A stretch of 64,000 nucleotides of DNA from Mycobacterium sp. AZCC_0083. Its GTDB lineage: Bacteria > Actinomycetota > Actinomycetes > Mycobacteriales > Mycobacteriaceae. The stretch is from NCBI RefSeq assembly GCF_014202335.1, contig NZ_JACHGP010000014.1:124001-188000 (forward strand). Reading direction: 5' to 3'. The position numbers and the translations under genes are program-made. The notes beneath the pieces are model-generated. The model was given only the letters and a program-made list of their open reading frames with translations, searched no databases and was not told the DNA's origin. Shown here piece after piece: positions 24,890 to 32,469 of the stretch; positions within the stretch are counted from its first letter, which is position 1, and every line of letters starts with the position of its first letter.

Positions 24890-26248
24890 CTAGCTGGCGA
24901 CTGGGCGCAGCCGCGTCGGCGCGCTGAAGGTGGCAGGCTCGAGCCCTAGGTGGTCTCGTAGCGTGTCGCCCGTGTACTCGGTGCGGAACAGGCCGCGACG
25001 CTGCAGCTCCGGAACCACCGAGTCGACGAAATCATTGAAGGTGCCCGGTGTTTGGGCCGCCGACACCATGAACCCGTCGGCCTCGCCTGCGTTGTACGAC
25101 TCCTCGATCTGGTCGGCTACCTGCGCGGCCGTCCCGACGAACTGCGGCAACAGGACACCCTGCGCGTACCACTTGCCGACGTCGCGCAGCGTGAGATTGT
25201 CCCGGTCGGCGACGCGACGAGCGGTGTCGAACAGGCCTTGGGTGCCGGTCACCTTGACGTCCTCGACAGGAGCGTCGAGGTCGTACTGCGAGAAATCGTG
25301 ATCGGTGTGCACGCTCAACGTGATCAGGCCGGAGATCGGATCGGCCAGCACGTTGTGGAACGCCTGCTTCTCTCGGGCGATCGACTCGGTCTCACCGATG
25401 AACGGGATGAAGGCTGGGAAGATCAGCACCTGGTCGGGGTCGCGGCCGAAATTGACTGCCCGTGACTTGATGTCGTCGTAGTAGGCGCGACGCCCCTCCG
25501 GCGTCGGGTCGATCTCGAAGATCGCCTCTGCCCACCGCGCGGCGAAGTCTCTACCGGTGCTCGACGAGCCGGCCTGGATCAGCACGGGACGACCCTGCGG
25601 CGAGTGCGGCACGTTCAACGGGCCCCGCGTGCGGAAGTACTGCCCGTCGTGGTCGACGGGACGGATCCGCGACGGATCGGCGAACACACCGTTGGTCTTG
25701 TCGAGCACCAGCGCGTCGGGATCCCAGCTGGACCACAGCTCCAACGCGGTGCGGACGAACTCGTCGGCTCGCTCGTAGCGGAACTCGTGCTCCAGGTGCT
25801 CATCGTGGCCGAAGTTCTGTGCCTCGCTCTGGGTCAGTGACGTGACGATGTTCCATGCCACGCGGCCTCTGGTGATGTGGTCGAGGCTTGCGAAGATGCG
25901 GGCAAGCTCGTAGGGGTGAAAATACGTGGCGGACTTGGTGATTGCGATGCCCAACTTGGACGTCACCGCACCGATGCTGGCCGCCACGATGGAGGGGTCG
26001 AGTGTCGCCGTCGCCTGGGTTCCGCGGCGCAGCGGCTCGGTGATGTCGTCGCCGTAACGCACTGGCGCGGCCAGCAGGTCGGCGAAGAACACGAAGTCGA
26101 ACTTGCCGCGCTCGAGGATTCTGCCGAGGCGGTGGTAGTACTCGGGATGGGTGAACCCGGTGTCGCTTGCCGGATGCCGCCACGCCGCATGTGAGTGCGT
26201 GACCTGGGAGGCGATCTGGAAGCCACCGAGGTGCAGTTGACGTGTCAC
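24890..26248 (-). CDS. LLM-class flavin-dependent monooxygenase (NtaA/SnaA/DszA branch)
   Basis: 452 residues from a GTG preceded by GAGG about 8 bases upstream; an upstream extension would enter the hairpin element. Typical branch features: RQLHLGGFQIASQVTHSHAAWRHP, FDFVFFADLLAAP, SKLGIAITKSATYFHPYELAR, and RPVLIQAGSSSTGRDFAARWAE at the FMN site. These enzymes use FMNH2 supplied by a separate reductase to oxidise sulfones, nitrilotriacetate or alkyl sulfur compounds. The next gene upstream in the same direction is an SfnB/DszC-like enzyme, so a sulfur-scavenging pair is likely. Confidence 0.88.
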   Translation of the reverse strand: MTRQLHLGGFQIASQVTHSHAAWRHPASDTGFTHPEYYHRLGRILERGKFDFVFFADLLAAPVRYGDDITEPLRRGTQATATLDPSIVAASIGAVTSKLGIAITKSATYFHPYELARIFASLDHITRGRVAWNIVTSLTQSEAQNFGHDEHLEHEFRYERADEFVRTALELWSSWDPDALVLDKTNGVFADPSRIRPVDHDGQYFRTRGPLNVPHSPQGRPVLIQAGSSSTGRDFAARWAEAIFEIDPTPEGRRAYYDDIKSRAVNFGRDPDQVLIFPAFIPFIGETESIAREKQAFHNVLADPISGLITLSVHTDHDFSQYDLDAPVEDVKVTGTQGLFDTARRVADRDNLTLRDVGKWYAQGVLLPQFVGTAAQVADQIEESYNAGEADGFMVSAAQTPGTFNDFVDSVVPELQRRGLFRTEYTGDTLRDHLGLEPATFSAPTRLRPVAS

Positions 26249-26264
26249 GTGCTTTACCTCTCTT

Positions 26265-26317
26265 GCGATTTGTGCACGTCTGGTTGCCGCCACCGCCACC
26301 TAGCGTGCACAAATCGC
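26265..26317. repeat. Hairpin repeat, copy 2 (arms GCGATTTGTGCAC)
   Basis: GCGATTTGTGCAC at 26265-26277 pairs with GTGCACAAATCGC at 26305-26317; one more G:C pair extends the stem. The loop resembles copy 1 (CTGGTTGCC against CTGGGTTGC). It lies in the 89-base gap between two leftward monooxygenase genes, just before the start of the LLM gene. Confidence 0.75.
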
Positions 26318-26337
26318 TGCAAAGTTGGGGGAGGGGG

Positions 26338-27552
26338 CTAGAAGTAGGCGTTGGCGGGCAGGGCCGTGCCGTGCAACAGGTTCTCGCCGATCACGCGGGC
26401 CTTGTAGGCCACCGGGTTGTGCAGCGTGATGGTCCGAATGTTGCGCCAATGCCGGTCCAGGTTGCGCTGCCTGCTGGCCGCGCTCGCGCCGCCCAGTTCG
26501 AGCAGCCGGGTCGCCGCTTCTGGCGCGACGTCGTCGAGGTGCACCTTGACCTTGGCGACCTTGAGCTGTGCTTCGGCGGCCAGCACCGGGTCGGGGCCGT
26601 CGCCGGAGTCCGACGCGGTGGCCCGCCCGATCGCCTCTGCCGCGTCGAGGACGGCAGCCCTGGCCACGTAGGCCGTGCTGGCCAGCACGCCGAGTTGGCG
26701 CTGCAGCAACGGATCGTCGGTTGGCTTCTCGGTGGTGGCGTGGCTGAAACTGCGTTCGCGCGAACGCAACAGCGCTACGCCGTCGTCGACGACGGCCTCC
26801 AGCACACCTGCGACGACCGCGTGGATGTACAGCTGCAGCGACGCATACTGCACGGTCGGCGTCGGCTCGGCGTCATAGGGAGAGTCGGACAGCACCTCCT
26901 CGGCAGACACCGCCACGTCCTTGAAGATCGTGGTGCCGGTACCGGTACGGCGCTGACCGAAGCCGTCCCAGTCGTCGATGAGGCGCACGCCGGTCCTGTC
27001 GGCGGGGACGATCACGACGGCCACCGAGTCGTGGTCGGTAGTCGCGGTTGCGGTCAAGTAGTCGGCGAACAGGGTGCCGGTGCTGTAGTACTTCTCCCCG
27101 GTGAGCCGGAATCCAGCGGCGGGGTCGGGCAGCAGCCGGGTGTTGAACACCAGGCTGCCGACCGCCAGCGAACCCTTCTCGCTGAACGCGTTGCCGAAGA
27201 TCTTGCCGTCGGCAACTTTGCTCAGCCAACGCTGCCCGACGGGGTCGCCAGGTGTACGCAGACGCTCCTCGGTGAACCAGAAGTGGGTCCGGAAGATATG
27301 CGCCACAATGGGATCAGCATGCGCCACGTCGATCACCGCGGAGAATAGTTGCGGCACGGTGTATCCGGCGCCGCCCAGCTCGGTTGGCAGGCGCAGCGTG
27401 CCGAAGCCGGCCCGCTTGAGCGCGGTCACCTGATCAAAGGGGTTCTCGTCGTTGAGGTCTCGGTCCTTGGCGCCTGCGCCGATGCCGGCCAGTAACTCGG
27501 TCCACTCTGGCGAACCGGGCAGGATTCGGTTGGCGTTCTCGACAGTGGTCAT
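26338..27552 (-). CDS. Acyl-CoA-dehydrogenase-fold flavin monooxygenase (SfnB/DszC-like)
   Basis: 404 residues from the ATG at 27552. The acyl-CoA dehydrogenase fold is evident: LGGAGYTVPQLFSAVIDVA, RLTGEKYYSTGTLFADYL (the flavin strand) and LELGGASAASRQRNLDRHWRNIRTI at the C-terminus. The GASA...RNxDRHWRN ending is typical of DszC/SfnB-type monooxygenases and not of true acyl-CoA dehydrogenases, and no catalytic Glu is obvious. It likely oxygenates an organosulfur or related compound with reduced flavin. It precedes the LLM monooxygenase in the same direction, separated by the hairpin repeat. Confidence 0.85.
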   Translation of the reverse strand: MTTVENANRILPGSPEWTELLAGIGAGAKDRDLNDENPFDQVTALKRAGFGTLRLPTELGGAGYTVPQLFSAVIDVAHADPIVAHIFRTHFWFTEERLRTPGDPVGQRWLSKVADGKIFGNAFSEKGSLAVGSLVFNTRLLPDPAAGFRLTGEKYYSTGTLFADYLTATATTDHDSVAVVIVPADRTGVRLIDDWDGFGQRRTGTGTTIFKDVAVSAEEVLSDSPYDAEPTPTVQYASLQLYIHAVVAGVLEAVVDDGVALLRSRERSFSHATTEKPTDDPLLQRQLGVLASTAYVARAAVLDAAEAIGRATASDSGDGPDPVLAAEAQLKVAKVKVHLDDVAPEAATRLLELGGASAASRQRNLDRHWRNIRTITLHNPVAYKARVIGENLLHGTALPANAYF

Positions 27553-27721
27553 GGCAACCGTTCTACGCAAGCAGCGCGGGGCCGTGCACGGCTTTGGATC
27601 ACCCCGAACCTAAGAACGCCGTTCGGTGACTGTCTGAGGAGTCTGTCGAACGGGTACGAAACGAAGACGTGAACTGCCAGGAAAGGTCAGCCGAGGCGGG
27701 GCAGAATGGGAGGCGATGACG

Positions 27722-28978
27722 ATGAACGCCAAACGGCGCAAAGTCCACAACAGGCTCGCCGGGCTTCCCGGCGTCCGCCCGGTCCGGCGGCCGGTGGGCG
27801 TGCCTGGTCGGGCCGACGAGGAGTTCGACCTCTACTACGCCCGCACGGGCCGCAAGTCGGAACATCCGCTGGTCATCATCCCTGGCGGTCCAGGTGCGGC
27901 GTCGATCGCGCTGTACCGGGGACTGCGGCGCAGGGCGGCCGTCGACGGCCTCGACGTCATCATGATCGAGCACCGTGGTGTGGGCATGTCCCGGCACGAC
28001 GACACCGGTACCGATCTACCGCCGGAGGCACTGACCGTCGATGCCGCCGTCGACGACATCGCCGCGGTGCTTGACGACGCCCACGTTCAGTCGGCGGTGC
28101 TGTACGGCACGTCGTACGGCACCTACCTGGCCGCGGGTCTCGGGGTGCGGCATCCCGGCCGCGTGCACGCGATGATCCTGGACTCACCGCTGCTGTCCGC
28201 CGACGACATCGACGCCGTGCGGGCGGCCACCCGGCGCGTGCTGTGGGAGGGGGCGGACCCGGATACCGCCGAGTTGGCCACCAAGGTGCGACGTCTCGTC
28301 GACGACGACGTCCTCACCCCCGTGACCGCCCAGCTCGCCGCGGGAATGTACGGGCTAGCAGGCCCGGACGTACTGCGCCGCCAGCTCGACCTACTCCTCA
28401 CGGGCCACGACTGGTTGTGGGGCGCAATGGGTTTGGGTACCCGGCTTCTCCTGCATCGCAAGACGCCCTATCACCACGAACCCGATCTGGTCGGCCGCAT
28501 CGGCTACCGCGAACTCAACTATGCTGCCGTGCCCGACGGCGGGCCGCTCGACCCGGCCGTCGCCTTTCGCGAGACCGCCACCGGAGACGTCGATTTCGTG
28601 GCCGAACCCTACGACCTGATCGCATCGATGCCGAGCTTCGGGTGGCCGACCGCGGTGATCTCCGGCGGCCGCGATCTGATCACCCCGCGGGCGGTCGCGC
28701 AACGCATCGTCTCACTGTTGCCCGATGCCGCGCTCGTCGACCTGCCCACCGCAGGGCACAGCGTCATCGACACCAGGGAGCGCACCGCGCTCGACGTCGT
28801 CAAGTCCGTCTACGCCGGAAGACTGCACGAACTGCCAAGCCGCTCAGCGCAACTGGACACGGCACCAGGTGGCATCGGCGTTCGTCTGCTGGTCCGGGCG
28901 ATCGGGGCGGCCGCGGTCGCGGAGTCTGCGGTGCCGTCGGTGGTACCGCGGGTGGTCCGCCGCGTCACTACTTCGTGA
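27722..28978 (+). CDS. Alpha/beta hydrolase, S33 prolyl-aminopeptidase-like
   Basis: 418 residues from the ATG at 27722, which is 8 bases after GGGAGG; an ATG two codons earlier is too close to it. The oxyanion region is HPLVIIPGGPGAASIALYRG, followed by VIMIEHRGVGMSR. The nucleophile elbow is VLYGTSYGTYLAAGLG, the acid is in ISGGRDLITPRA and the His in DLPTAGHSVID. This matches the proline iminopeptidase group, but many such proteins are esterases. It is divergent from the monooxygenase gene across a 169-base gap with no recognised site. Its last 11 bases overlap the end of the first oppA gene. A fragment of its 3' end is repeated at 30731-30794. Confidence 0.82.
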   Translation: MNAKRRKVHNRLAGLPGVRPVRRPVGVPGRADEEFDLYYARTGRKSEHPLVIIPGGPGAASIALYRGLRRRAAVDGLDVIMIEHRGVGMSRHDDTGTDLPPEALTVDAAVDDIAAVLDDAHVQSAVLYGTSYGTYLAAGLGVRHPGRVHAMILDSPLLSADDIDAVRAATRRVLWEGADPDTAELATKVRRLVDDDVLTPVTAQLAAGMYGLAGPDVLRRQLDLLLTGHDWLWGAMGLGTRLLLHRKTPYHHEPDLVGRIGYRELNYAAVPDGGPLDPAVAFRETATGDVDFVAEPYDLIASMPSFGWPTAVISGGRDLITPRAVAQRIVSLLPDAALVDLPTAGHSVIDTRERTALDVVKSVYAGRLHELPSRSAQLDTAPGGIGVRLLVRAIGAAAVAESAVPSVVPRVVRRVTTS

Positions 28979-30635
28979 AACCTATTGCGGTGTAGTTCAC
29001 GTCGGCCAGACCTGCGGCGCCGAAGTTGGCGAGATTGCTCCGCACGGCGACATTGCCTGACGACTGGGTGAGCGGCAGGCTGACACCCGCGTCCCACAGC
29101 AGCTTGTCGAGGTCGTTGGCCTTCTCCCGTGCCTTGGCCGGATCGAGTTCCTCCAGCGTCTCCTCGATCTTGGCGTCGATCTCCGGGCTGCCGATCTTGC
29201 CGAAGTTGCTCTCTCCGGTGGACAGATAGATCTGCGTGAGACCGGACAGCGGGAAGGCGTCGGCACCCCATGCGAACTGGGCGATGTCGAAGTTGCCAAC
29301 GGTGATGTACTGGCTGAAGAAGCCGTTGCCTGCCTTGGCGTCGAGCTCGAGTTTGACGCCGATCTGGGCCAAGCTGTTCTGCGCGATCTGGGCGAACTGC
29401 CGCGTGCTCTGCGCGTCGTAGAAGACGTCGCGGATGACGAGCTGCTTGCCGTCCTTCTCGCGGAACTGGCCGTTCATCCGCCAGCCGAGCGCGTCGAGTT
29501 CCTGTTTGGCCTTCTCCGGGTCGAAGGCGGTGACGGCGCTGTTGTCCTGGTAGCCGGCCTGGCCGGCCACGTAGATGTGGTTGTTCAGCGGTACGGGATT
29601 GTCGGCGAGCCCACGCTGCGTGACGTTCGCGATGGTCTGGCGGTCGATGCCCTTGGAGACAGCAAGCCGCAATGCGTTGTCCGCGAGGATCGAACCGGGG
29701 GCTCCGTTGAACGTGAAGTGGTACCACTGCAGGCCCGGCGCCCGGCGAATCACGATGCCGGGGGTGCGCCGCGCCACGGTCAGCTCGTCGAGTGAGGCCA
29801 GACCGGATGCGTCGATCGCATTGTTCTGTAGTGCCGGGATGAGGGCGGCGTCGTCGAGCACCAGGAAGGTGATGCTGTCCAGCCGCGCCGGGGTGCCCCA
29901 CCATTTCGGGTTGCGCGTCAACGTGATGCGTTGTGCGGTCCGGTCAATCGAGGAGATGATGAACGGCCCTGCGGACGGGGGCGGATTGGTGAGGAAGCCC
30001 TTGTTGAAGGCCTCCGGCGTTGCCGTGACGGCCTTCGGCAGCAGCATCCCGTTGCCGGCGAAGAGACCCTTCCAGTCGGCGTACGGCTTGGCGAATGTCA
30101 TGATCGCCTGTCGGTCGTCCACGCCGCGGGTCACGCTGCCGACGCGGTCCGCGCCGTTGGGCCCGGCGATGGTGAAGGCCTTGTTCTTGCCGGTGGTCGC
30201 GTCGATCTCCGACTTGATGTCCTCCCACGTGATGGGGGTGCCGTCGCTCCACACCGCCTTGGGATTGATGGTGTAGGTGACCACCTGCGGATTGGTGCTG
30301 GTCAACTCCACGTTGGTGAAGAAATCGGTATTCACGGTCGCGGTGCCGTCCGCGGCGATGCGGAACGCGCGGGGCATGACGGGCTTGAGAAGGCTGTAGT
30401 TGTCGCCGGTGTTGCCGTCGATGTGCAGCGTGTTGAAGTTCTCCGGGAACGCGGTCAACGCGAGACGCAGTGCGCCGCCGTCTTGCAGGGTGGCCGGGTC
30501 CTGCGGGTTCATGTCGTTGGTGGTGCCGACCGAGGCGTCCCCGCCCGCCGACGGCGGCTTCTGGTCGCCACTCGAGCAGCCGGCAATCGTCAGGGCCACG
30601 ACCAGTGCCGCCACGCCAAGGCGTCGCATCTTCAC
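28968..30635 (-). CDS. oppA: Oligopeptide-type ABC transporter substrate-binding lipoprotein, copy 1 (OppA-like)
   Basis: 555 residues from GTG (an ATG two codons in is equally possible). Signal MRRLGVAALVVALTIAGC ends in the lipobox IAGC. The family-5 solute-binding layout is clear: TYTINPKAVWSDGTPITWEDIKSEID, NPKWWGTPARLDSITFLVLDD, and GSILADNALRLAVSKGIDRQTIA. It is very close to its upstream neighbour at 30795-32459, including long identical phrases near VPLNNHIYVAGQ. From memory it resembles M. tuberculosis OppA (Rv1280c). It lies at the end of the oppBCD operon and probably arose by tandem duplication. Confidence 0.88.
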   Translation of the reverse strand: MKMRRLGVAALVVALTIAGCSSGDQKPPSAGGDASVGTTNDMNPQDPATLQDGGALRLALTAFPENFNTLHIDGNTGDNYSLLKPVMPRAFRIAADGTATVNTDFFTNVELTSTNPQVVTYTINPKAVWSDGTPITWEDIKSEIDATTGKNKAFTIAGPNGADRVGSVTRGVDDRQAIMTFAKPYADWKGLFAGNGMLLPKAVTATPEAFNKGFLTNPPPSAGPFIISSIDRTAQRITLTRNPKWWGTPARLDSITFLVLDDAALIPALQNNAIDASGLASLDELTVARRTPGIVIRRAPGLQWYHFTFNGAPGSILADNALRLAVSKGIDRQTIANVTQRGLADNPVPLNNHIYVAGQAGYQDNSAVTAFDPEKAKQELDALGWRMNGQFREKDGKQLVIRDVFYDAQSTRQFAQIAQNSLAQIGVKLELDAKAGNGFFSQYITVGNFDIAQFAWGADAFPLSGLTQIYLSTGESNFGKIGSPEIDAKIEETLEELDPAKAREKANDLDKLLWDAGVSLPLTQSSGNVAVRSNLANFGAAGLADVNYTAIGFTK

Positions 30636-30644
30636 GACGCCGAC

Positions 30645-30794
30645 TCTAACGTGACGGCTGTGGAACCGCGCCCTGCTCGATTGAACGTCACGGCCACATG
30701 GTGGACAAGGTGCCTGACGACCGAACGAACTACCAAGCCGCTCAGCGCAACTGGACAATGAACCAGGTGTCGCCGCGGGTGGTCCGCTACGTCA
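30645..30794. repeat. Duplication scar between the two oppA genes (relics of oppD 3' end and hydrolase 3' end)
   Basis: The right flank of oppA copy 1 (about 30636-30670) matches the sequence after copy 2 (about 32460-32495), which is the end of oppD: both read CTCTAACGTGACGGCTG. The left flank of copy 2 (about 30731-30794) matches the last bases of the hydrolase gene (28835-28978): CCAAGCCGCTCAGCGCAACT is identical, and GGTGGTCCGC..CGTCACTACTTC recurs after an internal gap of about 70 bases. Neither relic codes for anything. This is the arrangement expected from tandem duplication of a unit hydrolase-end/oppA/oppD-end, followed by decay. Confidence 0.85.
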
Positions 30795-32459
30795 CTACTT
30801 CATGAAGCCGATCTTGGTGTAGTCCAGGTCGCCAAGACCTGCGGGCCCGAAGTTCGCCAGGGTGCTGCGCACCGCGGAATTGCCCGCCGACTGGAACAGC
30901 GGCAGGCTGAAGCCCTCGGCCCAGACCATCTTGTCCAACTCGTTGGCCAAGATGCGCGCCTTCGCGGGGTCGAGTTCGTCGAGAGTCTTCTCGATCTGAG
31001 CGTCGATCTCGGGGCTGCCGATCTTGCCGAAGTTGCTCTCGCCGCCGGAGGCGAAGATCTGCGTCAGCGAAGACAGAGCGAACGGATCGGCAACCCAGCT
31101 GAACTGGCCGATGTCGAAGTTGCCGACCGTGATGTAGTCGGTGAACAAGGTGCCACCGGGCGCGGTCACCAGGTCCAGTTTCACCCCGATCTGCGCGAGG
31201 CTGTTCTGCGCGACCTGAGCGATCTGTCTGGTGGACAACGAGTCAAAGAACACGTCGCGGATCACCAGCTGGCGGCCGTCCTTCTCGCGGAACTGACCGT
31301 TCATCCGCCAGCCGAGTGCGTCGAGTTCCTGCTTGGCTTTCTCCGGGTCGAAGGCGGTGACGGCGCTGTTGTCCTGGTAGCCCTCCTGACCGGCGACGTA
31401 GATGTGGTTGTTCAGCGGAACGGGATTGTCGACCAGCCCGCGCTGGCTGACATTGGCAATGGCCTGCCGGTCGATGCCCTTGGCGACGGCCAGCCGGAGC
31501 GCCTTGTCGGCGAGGATCGAACCGGGTGCGCCGTTGAACGTGAAGTGGTACCAGCTCAATGCGGGAGCGCGCCGGATCGAGATTCCCGCCGTGCGCCGCG
31601 CGATGGTCAACTCGTCGAGCGAGCCGATCGCCGTGGCGTCGATGGCGTTGTTCTGCAGCGCCGGGACGCGAGCGGCGTCGTCGAGGATCAGGTAGGTGAT
31701 GCTGTCGAGGAGGGGCGGTGTGCCCCACCACTTCGGGTTGCGGGTCAACGTGATGCGTTGCGCGGTTTTGTCTATCGATGACACGATGAACGGTCCTGCC
31801 GACGGTCCCGGCCCGTTGAGCTGTGCCTTGTTGAAGGCCTCCGGGGTCGCCGTCATGCTCTTCGGCAGCAGCATGGTGTTGCCTGCGAACATGGCTCGCC
31901 AGTCTCCGAAGGGCTCGGCGAACGTGATCACCGCCTGTCGGTCGTCGACCCCGCGGGTGACCGATTTGACGCGTTCGCTTCCGTTCGGGCTCGCGAATGC
32001 GAACGCCTTGTCCTTGCCGCTGGTGGCGTTGATCTGAGAAGCGATGTCCTCCCAGGTGATTGGAGCGCCGTCGCTCCACACCGCCTTGGGGTTGATGGTG
32101 TACGTGACGACCTGCGGGTCGGTGCCGGTGAGTTCGACACTGGTGAAGTAGTCGGCGTTGACCATCATCGAACCGTCCGGCGCTATGCGAAACGCGCGCG
32201 GCAGGGTGGCCCGCAACATCGCCGCGCCGGAGGCTTCGTTGTCGATGTGCAGCGTGTTGTAGTTCGCCGGTAATGCCGATAGCGCCAGCCGGAGGTTGCC
32301 ACCCTGGCGCAGTGTGGCCGGATCCTGCGGATTGATGTCGCTGGTGGTGCCGACCTCGGCCTCGCCACCCGCCGACGGCGGCTTCTGGTCGCCACCCGAG
32401 CACCCGGCAATCGTCAGGGCCAGGACCAGCGCGGCCACGCTCAGGCGTCGCATCTTCAC
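30795..32459 (-). CDS. oppA: Oligopeptide-type ABC transporter substrate-binding lipoprotein, copy 2 (OppA-like)
   Basis: 554 residues from GTG, 10 bases after the oppD stop. Signal MRRLSVAALVLALTIAGC with lipobox IAGC. The body is that of copy 1, with differences mainly in the ligand-facing middle and the N-terminal 100 residues. KAVWSDGAPITWEDIASQI and NPKWWGTPPLLDSITYLIL mark the family-5 fold. Position right after oppD matches the M. tuberculosis order oppB-oppC-oppD-oppA (Rv1283c-Rv1280c, from memory), so this is the copy in the ancestral position. It captures peptides or peptide-like ligands outside the membrane. Confidence 0.9.
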   Translation of the reverse strand: MKMRRLSVAALVLALTIAGCSGGDQKPPSAGGEAEVGTTSDINPQDPATLRQGGNLRLALSALPANYNTLHIDNEASGAAMLRATLPRAFRIAPDGSMMVNADYFTSVELTGTDPQVVTYTINPKAVWSDGAPITWEDIASQINATSGKDKAFAFASPNGSERVKSVTRGVDDRQAVITFAEPFGDWRAMFAGNTMLLPKSMTATPEAFNKAQLNGPGPSAGPFIVSSIDKTAQRITLTRNPKWWGTPPLLDSITYLILDDAARVPALQNNAIDATAIGSLDELTIARRTAGISIRRAPALSWYHFTFNGAPGSILADKALRLAVAKGIDRQAIANVSQRGLVDNPVPLNNHIYVAGQEGYQDNSAVTAFDPEKAKQELDALGWRMNGQFREKDGRQLVIRDVFFDSLSTRQIAQVAQNSLAQIGVKLDLVTAPGGTLFTDYITVGNFDIGQFSWVADPFALSSLTQIFASGGESNFGKIGSPEIDAQIEKTLDELDPAKARILANELDKMVWAEGFSLPLFQSAGNSAVRSTLANFGPAGLGDLDYTKIGFMK

Positions 32460-32469
32460 GACGCCGACT

